From Capronia americana (lineage: Eukaryota > Ascomycota > Eurotiomycetes > Chaetothyriales > Herpotrichiellaceae), in NCBI GenBank assembly GCA_016110215.1, contig JADWQD010000012.1:62001-126000 (forward strand): 64,000 bases of DNA, in the 5' to 3' direction. The position numbers were made by a program, and so were the translations under genes. The notes below the pieces were generated by a model. The model was not told the origin of the DNA and did no database searches. It saw only the letters and a list, made by a program, of their open reading frames with translations. Below are positions 1 to 10,942 of this stretch, in pieces. The stretch's first letter is position 1. The number at the start of each line of letters is the position of its first letter.

Positions 1-267
1 CTTCGCAAGAAGGCGAACCTCAAGCCGACCGACGATGTCAAGATGGAATACAGGGTACAGGACGACCCGGATGAGATTGGACTAGAGAAGGTGTTCGAGA
101 CTCAGGCAAGTTACATCGAAAAGGCGTTAAGACGGCCCGTCGACAAGCACGTCGTCACGGAGATGGATGGGGTGATTGCGAATGGTGACAAGAAGGAGGA
201 CATCATCGTGGAAGAGGTACAAGAGGTGAACAAGGCGACATTCCTATTGAGATTGCTGAAGTTCTGA
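1..267 (+). CDS. ILS1: Isoleucyl-tRNA synthetase, cytoplasmic (3' end only)
   Basis: The frame is open from base 1 to the TGA at 265-267 and gives the last 88 residues of a protein whose start lies outside the window. The segment begins LRKKANLKPTDDVKMEY and ends KATFLLRLLKF. From memory of the family, this matches the C-terminal region of fungal and animal cytoplasmic isoleucyl-tRNA synthetases, including the 'LKPTDDV' tract and the hydrophobic terminal segment. The enzyme charges tRNA-Ile with isoleucine in the cytosol. Catalytic HIGH and KMSKS motifs are upstream and cannot be checked, so the call rests on the C-terminal extension alone. No intron is needed in the visible part. Confidence 0.8.
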   Translation, partial: LRKKANLKPTDDVKMEYRVQDDPDEIGLEKVFETQASYIEKALRRPVDKHVVTEMDGVIANGDKKEDIIVEEVQEVNKATFLLRLLKF

Positions 268-530
268 GGGCCTCGAACATCACGCCACGAACACTGCGTT
301 GTAGAGAAGAAAGAAAGACATGACTGTGGATGAGACATAGATTGCCCTCTAAGCCAGATCTTAGATCTTGTCGGTATGTGTGCCCTTAACGCAGGCTACA
401 CAGGGAAGATGAGTTGTGGAGGAAGTTCGTCTCGTGTCACGACTTCTTCGCATGTCTCTGTGGTAGAAAGAAGAATTAACTAGATGCAAAACGAAGAGCC
501 AGTAGGATATGAATGAAGAAGACATGGAAC

Positions 531-860
531 TCAAATCCGAATCCGAATCCGCATCCCTCCTCGCAGAACGGGAGAGGAGAGCCAACTACTCACGAGATAA
601 CAATCCTTCAACTTGATGAACTCCTTGGCGCACATGTCCTGGTACGTGGACTGGTAGTCCTTCAGGATACATTGCCCGTACGCCGCGGCCTGTGTGTAGC
701 AAGGAGGGGGTACATTAGCATTAGCACGAATTACTTTTACGTCGAGTTTGATGAGTGTGGAGTATGAAATATGGAACATGGGACGTACCTCGATCGAACA
801 CTTTGCTGTGGCGGCGGCGAACTTCTCGATCGGCCTGGTGTGGCCGGAGAGGGTGGGCAT
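531..860 (-). CDS. Twin CX9C mitochondrial protein, NDUFAF8-like
   Basis: Two exons, complement of 789-860 and 531-689, encode 76 residues. The intron (690-788 on the complement) opens with gtacgt and ends in acacag. Splicing joins Cys21 to Cys31, creating a first CX9C pair (C21/C31). Exon 2 carries the second pair (C44/C54). This helix-CX9C-CX9C-helix arrangement is the hallmark of small intermembrane-space proteins oxidised by Mia40. The motif DMCAKEFIKLKDCYL resembles the complex I assembly factor NDUFAF8 and its fungal relatives, but other CX9C proteins are possible. Read unspliced, the pattern is lost, which supports the intron. The last six residues are Arg-Ile repeats encoded by a hexanucleotide repeat. 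The start ATG (858-860) gives a short N-terminus, usual for this class. Confidence 0.72.
   Translation of the reverse strand: MPTLSGHTRPIEKFAAATAKCSIEVRPMFHISYSTLIKLDVKVIRANANVPPPCYTQAAAYGQCILKDYQSTYQDMCAKEFIKLKDCYLVSSWLSSPVLRGGMRIRIRI
534..551. repeat. AATCCG hexanucleotide repeat, three copies, coding
   Basis: Three perfect copies of aatccg (534-539, 540-545, 546-551) lie directly before the stop codon of the twin-CX9C gene. Read on the minus strand they encode Arg-Ile three times. The tail is probably a slippage product without a conserved role. Confidence 0.85.
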
Positions 861-897
861 TGTTGGGCTGGAGAGAAGTTCGGTGGATGGTGCGCTT

Positions 898-1045
898 TGT
901 AGATCTTCGGGGGAGGAGTAAGGTTAAAACTCCGGTGATGTTTTTCGTAGATCTTCGTAGGAGGAGTAATTGTTAAAGCTCCGAAGATATTCTTCGTAGG
1001 AGGAAAGTTAAGGATCCGTGATATTCTTCGCAGGGGTAAGGTTCA
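898..1045. repeat. Imperfect direct repeats, unit 34-48 bp
   Basis: About three and a half degenerate copies of a unit containing cgtagatcttcgtaggagga, a GTTAAA-like core and a GATATTCTT-like end. Copies begin near 898, 944, 992 and 1028; later copies are shorter and more diverged. The block starts about 40 bp upstream of the start codon of the minus-strand CX9C gene and therefore lies in its promoter or 5' UTR. I see no coding capacity in it. Confidence 0.7.
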
Positions 1046-4000
1046 TAAAATGTACTGTATATAACGGGTGATCACATCTTGGGGATGGAAGTGGGCGAGC
1101 TGGGAAGGACAGTAAGTGGTCGAGATTACTGAGTACTACGGAAGGAATATCTGGAGGGAGTTTGCAGAGGGCCGCCAGATGTGTGAACGATATGTCATTG
1201 TGGTGGAATGATTCACCGTACCAATACAGATGAGTCGATTGGGCGGAGCGCACGCGCGCCATGGGCTTTTATTACTCAGCCATGTTTAGGCCATCCACGC
1301 CATCGTACAGCATTTATTCGACGGGCAGTCAAACTTCCGTCACTCTTCTTCCTCTTACCACAGCATTAAACCACATCATTCAATACGTCAATAACGTAAA
1401 TAATGCCCGCCATTGCGGCCGACAAAGGGCCATCCATGCCTCAGGCAGTCACACGCCTGCATTCTTCGCTTCCTGCATCTCCACTTGCCCGTCGTAGTGT
1501 CAACGAAGAGCAGATCTACGCATTTCCTCCACAATTACTTGTCCTCGTAACCTGTGGCTGATCTATGCAACGTATCGAGCCTGTCTCGTTCAACCAGGAC
1601 GCGTTTTCTGACTCACCTGACCATAGCAACTCTGCGTACCTCACACTACCACATCATGGAGCATTGATACGCTCAGATTGCGGCCGTTAGGCAAGGACGG
1701 TCGAAGGACTGAGGTATGCTGCGAAAAATTGCTCTTGGTCAAGCACTGCTAACACTGACACTCCACTAGTAGACGTTCTGCGTTACACTTGAATACAAAT
1801 GCGTTTTCCGGGCTTGTCCTTAATATTGGAAGGCGGGCTTCGCACATATCACCTAACCCGATCAACATATGAAAGAGGTTTATAAGATCAGCGGTGCGTT
1901 GAGAAAGTCCTACAAATGCTTTTCACGTGGCTGGAAGAGGGCTGACAAGGGGAACTAGTCGGCTATCCAACTTCAGATCGCATTTCAAGGACTCACATTT
2001 ATGTGAGAGCTTCGAAGCCCTGAGGCAACAGTAAGTGAGTCAGTCCGCGCGGTTCAGATGAGCCGGACAGTGTAGGTGGTACTACCGAAATCACTCCCTT
2101 GAAGGGCCACCCGAGCCAATATCTGAGCCAGAACATGAAAATCTCCCTCTTCTCCAGACTCTCTCGGAGCTGGGTCAGGGGATGCTTCGATAGATCCCTT
2201 CCAGCATCCCCACTACTCCAGAGAGCAGGAGTATGCCCACAGAGATATCCCAGAAAGGGCTATTGACAGAGCTTGTTGGAGATGCCCGCTTCCTGTCATA
2301 TCAGCAACAAAATCGCAGTCGCTATGTAGACTCTGGTTCGCAGAGATGCTTGCAATGCTCCGTTGCTAATGACTGTGTCTTTGAGCAACTGATTGTGAGA
2401 AGGGGTGGCTTGGTGAACTTTGCGTGGTCGGAGTTGATCGACGAGACGGCTAACCTGAAGAGAAACGTGGCGACCTGGAGCCACTACTTCACCCAACGTA
2501 TTAGCCCAGGTTGCTGATCGAGGCGGTAGGGCTAACGACGGACCAGCCCACCAGCCATGGACGCGTCTCGACACCACTGGAGGATTTCTTTTTCCTGTGC
2601 GGAATGAGGTCTAGAAGATCCGAAGTCTCTTCGGCTCATCTGAATGCTGCTGTCACATGCCCCTGCTTCTCTTCTGCCAATGGAAGGCCCCTATGGTTCC
2701 CGATCTCGAACTGTGGCACTGGACGCGTAACTCGGTGGGGGATAGCTTCTTTATCCCTGTCGATGAACCTAAATTCAGCTGAGGACTGGAGGCTTCTTCT
2801 TACCTAACGGCCGCTATTTTGATCCGAAAATTCTGTCCGAAGCACGCATGGCAATGAAGTCCGCCCCAATCCAACCCTCGTGATTTCCATTACAGGTGCT
2901 GATGGCGAGGAGCAGCGGCATGGCCAAGTCGGTCCGTTTCTTTGACTATCCTTCCGGCCACGTAACACTTCGATGCTGGGTCGTGGCGATTACCGAACGT
3001 CTTCGGACAGGTTACACAGACGCTTTGGGTCTCTCAAGGTTCTTTGGCGATCGCGGAAGATCAGAGATCCCAATCATGACCAAACCCATTACCGACACCA
3101 AAATCCATGAAGGCATAGTGGGGATCACTGGCAAATACTCTCGATACTCGGCCCGACGTCTGCCCTTCCCTTCCAGATGACCTTCGCAAATCGCATTGTC
3201 GGAAAGTCGCGCCTCCCTCGATCCTGCTCACTATCCCAGTCACTCCATCTCAAGGGCGCCTTCCGCCCCGAGCCAATCGATGGTAATATCAAAAGCGGTG
3301 AAGGCTCCTTCGTGGCGGAACACCGTTCCTAAAAAAGTTGCCTCAATTCCTGGGCCGATTCAGGCGGAGATGTTCCGGTCGTTTGCTCGAGGTCTTGGGG
3401 CAGAGTGTTTGGAAACTGAAAAGAGAAAGTGATGCGTAGGAACATGAATCTTCTTCTAACCTCGATCAGGTCCAGCTTGATGACCATGTCTTCTGATTGT
3501 GGGAATTTGTGGGTCCATCTGGAGTGTATTGCCCGTCTGGAGAATCTTGCCCATCTGGAGTACTGCCCATGGCGCGCGCCCAGAATCTTCCCGAGGGCAC
3601 TCGCTTGTCTGACGTGTGTTGTGCCACCTTATCAATCGCCAAGGATCCTTCCATCCATGCACGTCGAGGCGCAGGCGCGGTATAAATTTCTAGACGAGCC
3701 AATCAATAAGTCAGCCTCGCCATCTAGCTCATGCGCCAAACACTTGGAAGACAAGGCTTAAACGTTCAACAGGACCCCGGCCCAGCCGCTCTGTGAGGAT
3801 CGACACAAGCGTCAAGTGATTCGCCTCCTTACTCCTGCGCTTTGCTGACGGCGATGGTGAGGTGGTATAGCCGTATGCTTCCACTAATCGTCCTGAAAGC
3901 GAATCCGAACCAAAGGTACACAGAGCGGTCGAGTGGAGATGCGACACCATGGCGAGGCAAGCCCAGCCACAGCTAAATACAGAATATGCAGCTCGTGCAG

Positions 4001-4128
4001 AGGATTGAATTGACAAGTATAAGAGTCTCATCGACGGCATGAGATCTGACCTGCCCACTCACATTCGCAACACTCTAACTTCAAGTTCCCGGCAGCTTTC
4101 AGATCCAAACACACGTATCCAAATAGCA
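1046..4128. other. Intergenic, no gene supported
   Basis: About 3 kb without a convincing gene. Open frames exist (for example 2233-2517 and 2896-3180 on the plus strand), but none shows a recognisable domain, a clean start context or splice-linked continuation. Moderate GC between 2230 and 3760, with short frames shifting from one to another, would fit an old decayed gene, which I cannot prove. A small tandem repeat sits at 3516-3567. The last 200 bp hold the promoter of the secreted-protein gene. Confidence 0.5.
3516..3567. repeat. 18-bp tandem repeat, 2.9 copies
   Basis: Copies at 3516-3533, 3534-3551 and 3552-3567 share the pattern [c]RTCTGGAG..ttgcc; the last copy is 2 bp shorter. In one plus-strand frame it reads as a leucine-rich stretch, but the surrounding frame has no recognisable protein. 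Confidence 0.8.
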
Positions 4129-5016
4129 ATGGACAAGTTGGCTCTTCTTTCACTTCTGCTCGTGGGCATTGTGTCGGCGGACATCCACATCCAGACGTTC
4201 ACGGACGATGCGAGCTGCGACGGCGAGCCCACCATCGACCAGGTGACAACGTTCGAGAATTCGGATAGCAGCGCCTGCGTCGCAGCCGGCCAATACTTGG
4301 CCGTCAATGTCCTCAGCGCGGATCCCACCTTCCAGTGCAATTTCTATTCCGACGACGCGTGCCAGAACCTCATCGCCACGCTAGACACCCCTGGCGTGTG
4401 CACCCTCCTGACAGGCACGGGCCTGAACTGCTTTACGACCAGCCAACAGGCGGTTGTGGTTGGTGGTATTACCCAGGTACCCGCGCCGGCCCACCCCATC
4501 GCCACAGTCTCGACCGGAAAGTCGCTCATCACCGTCGACTTTAGCGGCGCCGTGCTGGCCCAGGCGGGCGTACAGAAGAGCTGCGGCGCCACGGCCTGTG
4601 ACCCGACCACCCCGTTCACGAAGCCCTTCCAGCACTTCAACAAGGACTGCACCCTCAGCGTCACCATGACCGGATCGTACGACAACACCGACGAGCGCGA
4701 CTACATGGGCGGCCTGTTGGAAGCGGCCGTGAGGCAGACTGACGCCAACAGCAGACTCGACCTCACGGGGTCGTCCGAGGACAACAACCTAGTCCTCGAT
4801 TCCATCAGCTTCGCGTCCGTCGTGCTGAAGGGCAGTGACGACAACGCCATCCAAGCCCAGATGACCTACTCCGTCGCCGTGACTTGCGCCGAGACCAGCG
4901 ATGCCGATTGCAACAGCCTGGAAAACACCATTACGAGCGAGCTTCTGGGCGCAGTGCCTGGCGTGGGCGAGGTTCTATCCCTAGTGTTTGATATTTTCGC
5001 TTGCGGCGGTTCATAA
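4129..5016 (+). CDS. Secreted cysteine-rich protein, function unknown
   Basis: A single exon of 295 residues. The ATG at 4129 is preferred over the in-frame ATG at 4039 because it places a clean signal peptide (MDKLALLSLLLVGIVSA, then DIHI) at the N-terminus. The mature part has 12 cysteines, six of them in the first 130 residues, which suggests disulfide-bonded extracellular folding. No transmembrane segment, GPI tail or catalytic motif was seen. Third codon positions are strongly GC-rich compared with the flanks, supporting real coding. I do not recognise the family; secreted effector-like or cell-surface proteins of fungi often look like this. It runs toward the MFS gene, which is transcribed in the opposite direction. 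Confidence 0.8.
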   Translation: MDKLALLSLLLVGIVSADIHIQTFTDDASCDGEPTIDQVTTFENSDSSACVAAGQYLAVNVLSADPTFQCNFYSDDACQNLIATLDTPGVCTLLTGTGLNCFTTSQQAVVVGGITQVPAPAHPIATVSTGKSLITVDFSGAVLAQAGVQKSCGATACDPTTPFTKPFQHFNKDCTLSVTMTGSYDNTDERDYMGGLLEAAVRQTDANSRLDLTGSSEDNNLVLDSISFASVVLKGSDDNAIQAQMTYSVAVTCAETSDADCNSLENTITSELLGAVPGVGEVLSLVFDIFACGGS

Positions 5017-5507
5017 ATATTTCGTCACGCTTCTTAAGGGAGAATGCATGTTTTTTGCAGGGGAGGCATTGCCGTTCGGCGCAAACAGGAATGGACCGGA
5101 CGAGAAGGGAGCAAATCAGCGGGACGGGCGGTTTCGGAAAGAAGCGGATTCTGTATTATTGTATGTTTTATGTATTTAGAGTAATAACATCGGTGGGATC
5201 AAATGCTGCATGGCTATGTTGTGATCAAGTTGAAGGGCGGTATATGTGATTCATGCACCGATATGTCTTCAAGCCGCGAGCCTCGGATCTTCTAAAGCTC
5301 ATATCCCAGCCTGGAAGCTCGTGTCTCCCAAGTTTGAGTTATATTTCTAGTTCTAGTCCTAGTTCTAGATCCGCTACTCTCTGGTCACCGCAGACGCAGA
5401 GACGGAATAGCCGGGTTGTATACATAACAGACGTGCTGTAAGTGAAGAGAGCGCAAGAGTGCGGGAACAGACTCAGATTTTATACCTCTCCACCTCAACA
5501 TGAGATG
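5017..5507. other. Intergenic between convergent genes
   Basis: Shared 3' flanks of the secreted-protein and MFS genes. A short run of ctagttctag-type repeats lies near 5345-5372. No gene seen. Confidence 0.7.
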
Positions 5508-7190
5508 TTATAGCTTCACAGCAAAACGCTCCCTAAGCCAGCCTCCATAACGATAGAGGAAGAGTGGCCCTGGAAGAAAAGCCACGCCTATAAAACCTAG
5601 GACGCTATTCCCCCATCCAAGTCCTAGGTCTGCATACAAAGACGGCCCTGCCAACGGGATGAAAGCTGCAAAAAGAAGTCGGAGAATGACGTTCGCGGCC
5701 AACGCAGAAGCGGCAGCCTCAGGGCCAAACGCATCGACCAGGTAGAGCTGAGCTGGCATTACGACCCAGAGAACGCCGAATCCGAAGAAGAAGGTGCCGA
5801 TGATGGGCACGATCCAATGGGTCTGCTTCTCGGCTGCCCAGCCATACCAGAAGATGCCGACGGGCACGGCGGGCATGACCCACATCATGGGCTTCAGGCG
5901 TCCTTCAGGTGTGGGTGAATCTCCAAGTGCCTTTTGCAGCCTGTCGCTCACAGTGGCAAATACTCCGAGAGAGACGGCCATTCCAATCCCAACGCCGAGA
6001 TATGACAGGCCAGAGACGCCGGCGGAGAAGTGGTATTGTTCCTCAAAGACGGTGGGAAACGTGGTGAAGAGCAGAAAGAGGAGGCCGAAGACGAACGCGC
6101 ACAGCAGGGACAGGAGGAGCACGATTGGCGACAGGATGAGAAGCTTTGTCGGTCGAACAATAGCGCGGAAGAAAAGCTGGCGGGGGCTCAGGCCTCGATC
6201 CATCTTCGAAACCAGAGCAGCATTGCCGGTTTGTTTTCGGAGACGGGCAGCTTTCCAGCCAAGAAGTACGGCGGCATTGGTCTCGCGGAGCAAGAAGATT
6301 GATATGGTAAATGATACTCCTGCCTAGGTCGACCCGTCAGCGACCCGAGAATAGTAGTAATAGGGGATTGTGCTCTACTCACCAGGATTGTGATGATCCA
6401 AAAGGTCCATCGCCAGCCAATTGATTCCGACACAAAGCCACCAACAATCGGCCCCAAGACCTTGGAAGGATCGTCAGTTGTCATGACAGTTTGCGTGGGG
6501 GTAATTAATGCCACCTACCGGTCCTAGAAGCGGTCCGATGAAGAAGAGAGACATTACCCTCCCACGCTGGGCTGGCGGGACGACGTCGGCCACGGTTCCT
6601 CCGCCAACTGTCAATGGGCCCGAAGAAGCACATCCCGCAAGGAATCGAAAGACGAGAAACATGCCGGTGTTCTTGCCCAGCGCACATCCGATGATGAAGC
6701 CAATGTAAATGACATTGCAGGTGTGGTAGATCACAAGCCGTCCGTACAGTTCGGATAGCGGTGCAATGAACATGGGCCCAACGGCGAAGCCGCAAAGATA
6801 AATGGACACAGTGAGACTGACAATGGTGGAACTCGTGATATGGAAGTCCTTAGCAAGCGCGGCAGCTCCAGGTGCAAACATTGTCGCGGCGAGGTTGCTG
6901 TAGGTGTACGAATAATAGTCAGCACGGGATTTGCTTTCGCCAAAGGAAGCGCAAGAACTAGCTTACGCAGTGAGCAAGAAAGCACTTGCGAGGACGACTT
7001 GGGTCATGCGTTTCCATGCTGGCCAGTTCCGCGGGTTTTGGGGATCGTCTGGCCCATCCCAGTCGACGAAATTGTCCTTTGTCTCTTGTTCAACTGCCGT
7101 TTGGCCAGGCGTGCTAGATTGTTGCTGATGATGCCCGTCTTCCAATATTAAGGCCGGCTTCTCATGGGCGGATTCCAAGTCGGCCGCCAT
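5508..7190 (-). CDS. MFS multidrug/polyamine-type transporter (DHA1 family)
   Basis: Four exons on the complement (6967-7190, 6519-6897, 6383-6460, 5508-6323) encode 498 residues. All three introns have GT-AG ends and keep frame. The N-terminal cytosolic tail (about 60 residues) carries DPQNPRNWPAWKR, typical of fungal DHA1 drug:proton antiporters of the Flu1/Tpo type. It is followed by a first half with SELYGR and RFLAGCASSGPLTVGGGTVAD, and PVLGPIVGGFV (the antiporter motif C) formed across the second splice junction. The second half has the six-helix set typical of the superfamily. The protein should sit in the plasma membrane and export small organic compounds or polyamines; the substrate cannot be told. 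It is divergently transcribed from a Zn2Cys6 regulator whose start is 480 bp away. Confidence 0.9.
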
Positions 7191-7670
7191 GATATGCTGT
7201 CGAGGGCGGTATGACTCTGGAATATTGGCGTGTGTTCGTTCACTGTTGCCAGGCTTTGCTCGCTATGTATATTTGAAGTAGACGGCCAGACAATGCCCGC
7301 TTGAAGAAGGCTGCGTAGAGGAGTCATAGCTATAGTCCCTTGAGCAAGGGCTAATTGCGCCAGCTACTAAGTCCGCAAAATGGTTCGTAAATACGAAGTC
7401 AAACTGGAGATTTGCTTGATCAAAGCAGGCATCGTGGGCGGTCGACGTGGAGGATCGATGCGGAGGGTCGATGCGGAGGGTCGGAGGGTCGGACTGCCGC
7501 TGCTTTCTCCATTGCCTCTTGATTTGCGCCGCCAGACATCTTCCTTCACTTCTCGAAGTGGCTGTGAAACTGTTTGAGAGCGGACCAGGGGACACTTCCG
7601 CTTTGGACATACATACCCCTATTGCCGTGTACAAAGTTGAGCTCCGCAAGGGCCTCTATCCAGTCACACC
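7191..7670. promoter_or_regulatory. Bidirectional promoter between MFS gene and regulator
   Basis: A 480-bp region separates two divergent start codons, so both promoters must lie here. It holds a direct repeat of tcgatgcggaggg (7455-7467 and 7468-7480) followed by tcggaggg, giving several CGG triplets, and a CGG-N4-CCG inverted pair at 7490-7499. Zn2Cys6 proteins bind CGG triplets in direct, inverted or everted order, so these are candidate sites for the adjacent regulator. That binding is inference. Confidence 0.55.
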
Positions 7671-9940
7671 ATGGCCGACAATGCTCAACGTCCGCGTCCG
7701 CCGCCAAATCGACGCAGAGACAAAGTCCAGCTTTCCTGCGACTCCTGCAGACACCGAAAGTACGTGCTCGACAGCCATCACAAAGTCGTGCACGCTTAAC
7801 GTTGTCAGGCGGAGGTGCGACCGCCAGCACCCATGCGGAGCTTGCTCAAGGCGTGGCCTCACCAACTCCTGCAATTATGCGACGACATCTTCTCCTACGC
7901 CCGATGCTCAGCGGTCTCCGCCAAAGTCCACCAACCTCCATGGCAGAATCTCCGAGCTGGAGAACCTTGTCGTGACGCTCATGAAAGGCCAATCACTCCC
8001 GAGCCCGCCAGCACCAACATCGACGGGACGAAGCTCGTTATCATCCGCAGATGTGTTCCTTGAGATTCGGAGACCAAAGAAATCCCATGATGAAGCTGCA
8101 TCCCCGGCAGACCCTGGTACCCTCAAGTTGCGCGAGGCCGGAACCAGCTATGTCCAGAGTGTCCATTGGGAGGCGATTCTTACCAAAATCAGAGGACTGA
8201 AGGAGGACTTGGTCACTGATAGCAAGGGTCCGCGCGGTTCACACTTGTTCTATGGCCCGAACCGTCATGCGACTCGAGATGAAATACTGGCTGCTGTTCC
8301 TCCTCGTCCAGTTGTTGACCGCCTCATGGCCCTTCACTTCGACTCCTACTTTGTCACTCCGTGTCAGTGCATCCAAGCTTCCTTTCCGCTCTTCAGGGTC
8401 ATTGACTATGTGCTGTAGATCTAATCCATGGTAAGAAGTTTCTCCGAGAGGTGAGCTCTTTCTGACCTGGCCGATTACAAGCAGTTCTGACATTTGACCA
8501 GTACGAGGCATTCTGGGAAGATCCGTCTACAACTTCTATCGCTTGGATCGGGCTCATGTTCTCCATGTTATTTATTGCTGCGCAATTGCAGATCTTCACC
8601 ATTGACTTCACCGACGGACGGGCCGCATCGCTCAAGGCGGAATATCTTACCATGAAGGATGCCTTCCGGGAGAAGGCAGTTCAGTGTCTTATTCTGGCCA
8701 GGTATACGACGGGAGGACCATATATCCTGGAAACCCTCATAACGGTCCTTACTGGAGAGGTTGTACTCTTGAAAGAAGGCGCCACCGATGGCTGGCTTTC
8801 GATCAGTATGATACTTCACCTTGCGATACGCATGGGCTATCACCGGGACCCAGATCACTTTCCCGGAATATCTCCATTCGAGGGTGAGATGCGTAGACGC
8901 ATCTGGACTGTAATCCTTCAATTAGACCTCGTTCTCTCCTTGGAGATGGGTCTTCCTCGAAGTGCCACAGACACGCATATGGATACAAAACAGCCCCGGA
9001 ATCTGCGCGACTGTGATTTCGACGAGGAGACGATCGAGATGCCTCCGCCAAGGCCAGAAACAGAATGGACGCCGGTGCTCCCTCTCGTTGCACGAGGGCG
9101 ACTGATAACAGCCCTCGGCTTGATTTGCGACGTCAACACCGATATCAATCCCCCTTCCTACGACGAGGTCGTCAAGGTCGACGCACTTCTTGCAGACGTG
9201 CACAATCGTGCCATTCCGCCCGTGCTGCGCTGGGAAACTATGCCACACCCCATCACGGATAGTCCAAACCTTGTGGTACAGCGGGTAAGTGTAGAGACGA
9301 CCTACTACAAATCACGCATCCTCCTCTACCGGAGAGCATTGATCAGCTACCCAGGTCGAAAGGCTCAAGAGCGGGACAGGGAGTCGGTGCGAATTTGTCT
9401 AGATTCCGCACTCAAGATCCTATCGTTTCAAGAGATGCTTCACGAAGAGTCTCAGCCGTTTGGTCGTTTGTGTCAGCTTAGATGGAAGGTCACCCATATT
9501 TTCAACCAGGATGTTCTCCTCGCGACGAGCGTGCTCTGTCTCTACCTTCAAGACGTCGATAAATTTGAATTGCCCGAGACGGCAGGACAGACAAGGGCTG
9601 AAGAGATTCGACAACGACTAACGATCTCGCACAAGATTTGGCTTCAAATGAGTACGGCATCTGCGGAAGCTGGGAAAGTAGCGAAAGCTCTGAGCATCGT
9701 CCTCGGAAACACAGAAGCGTCTGCCGAGGACGTTGGCGGGCCGCCCGCTTCTTACGACTTTCTACCGGATTTTGATGCCATGCCTCTGAATGAATTGGGC
9801 GCAACGTTCAACAATCAATGTGAGAAGCACACTCGGTCATGCAGATTGCAACTAACAAAGAGACTTACTCAGATTTTCCTTCTGGCTTCTACTCCCCTCT
9901 CGCTTTTTTTGATAACGTACTGGAAACTCGGGGGGCATGA
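7671..9940 (+). CDS. Zn(II)2Cys6 transcription factor with fungal-specific TF domain
   Basis: Five exons (7671-7759, 7809-8362, 8419-8450, 8502-9819, 9873-9940) encode 686 residues. The zinc cluster spans the first intron: C23, C26, C33, C39, C42 and C51 with the basic RHRKRR run. A middle homology region follows from about residue 200, including KKFLREYEAFWEDPS, SISMILHLAIRMGYHRDP and the EGEMRRRIWTVILQLD motif typical of the fungal_trans domain. The short exon 3 is needed to keep frame and restore the conserved 'HG..FLREYE' motif; exon 5 gives a short C-terminal end. It should act in the nucleus as a dimer on CGG-containing sites. Its position back-to-back with the MFS transporter suggests local control of efflux. 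The first-intron and third-intron junctions are firmer than the donor at 8363. Confidence 0.88.
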
Positions 9941-10942
9941 AAATATGATTTCGGCTGAGACCCTTGAGCGGCAAACATTCATGAGCATTGCCAGTCAGTA
10001 CTTACGATCATTCAAATGTTCTATGACCTCGTTCCACGGGCGTGGGTTTTTCAAAGAAGAAAGACCTTGAGCGTCATCGCCGACAGCTCCGTCCGCAACC
10101 TGGAGACGTTCGTATTCTGGTTCCCGCATGGGAAGTGCAGGTTCTCAGGTTTTCGGTGAAGGAGGCAAAGGCTTTCTGAGGCGATCTCCCAATCCCATCA
10201 CCTGAATCTCAGTGTGCTGTCCACAGGCCGACCGACGCATCTGATGGCGGAACCTGTTCAACCACATGCTGAGTTGGCAGACCTGGCGCCAGAGAGTTCC
10301 GTTCGGGGCGGAAACTCTTCACTCAAAGCAAAATAAGACGGAGGTGGAGTTCGGGCCTGCGATATCGGCGACCTAACGCGTCTCGACCTATATACATAAG
10401 AGTGGCCTGGTGTGCGCAGATTTGTTGATCAAGTCCGCTATCGAGTATTGGTGGGGGGATGACTAGGAAACCTTACAATCCGATACCCGACATACTCTTC
10501 CGCGAGACTTGAGGCCTCTTGGCACGAATAACCCCATATCAACATTTCAATCAGGGGGAGCTGCCAAGTGACGGTGCGGAAGTGTTTGAATCTTCAACAC
10601 ACTGCACTCGCGAACCTACTTGGTATTATTTCCGCTCGTTGAGTAATATTAGCTGCTGTTGCGAGACCGGAGTTCCCGACCCAAATGCCTCAAAAGACAG
10701 CCAAGGGGATGCTGTCGCCAACCGCGCAATCTAGTCGGGGATGTGAATGGATTATAAGGCAGGGACCCTTGCGGCCCTCGTGTGCTGCGGTCCGAACAAT
10801 CTGGCTGTCGAGGCAAGCGTCGCGAAGGCATTCAAACCCGACTCGTCCAGACACCAGTGTTTGATTCGCTTGATCCACTTGTTGGACTCACAGAGGATTT
10901 CAACAGACCGCAATCGTTTCAATCGTCAAGCGATACTGCGTC
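9941..10942. other. Intergenic
   Basis: About 1 kb between the regulator and the broken siderophore-transporter gene. No gene or clear repeat was seen. It would include the promoter of the broken gene; I looked for an ATCWGATAA-type GATA site of iron-responsive promoters and found none. Confidence 0.6.

Noticed and set aside
2896..3243. Plus-strand frame at 2896-3180 and overlapping minus-strand frame at 3061-3243
   Set aside because: No domain and no splice-linked extension; kept only as a possible relic.
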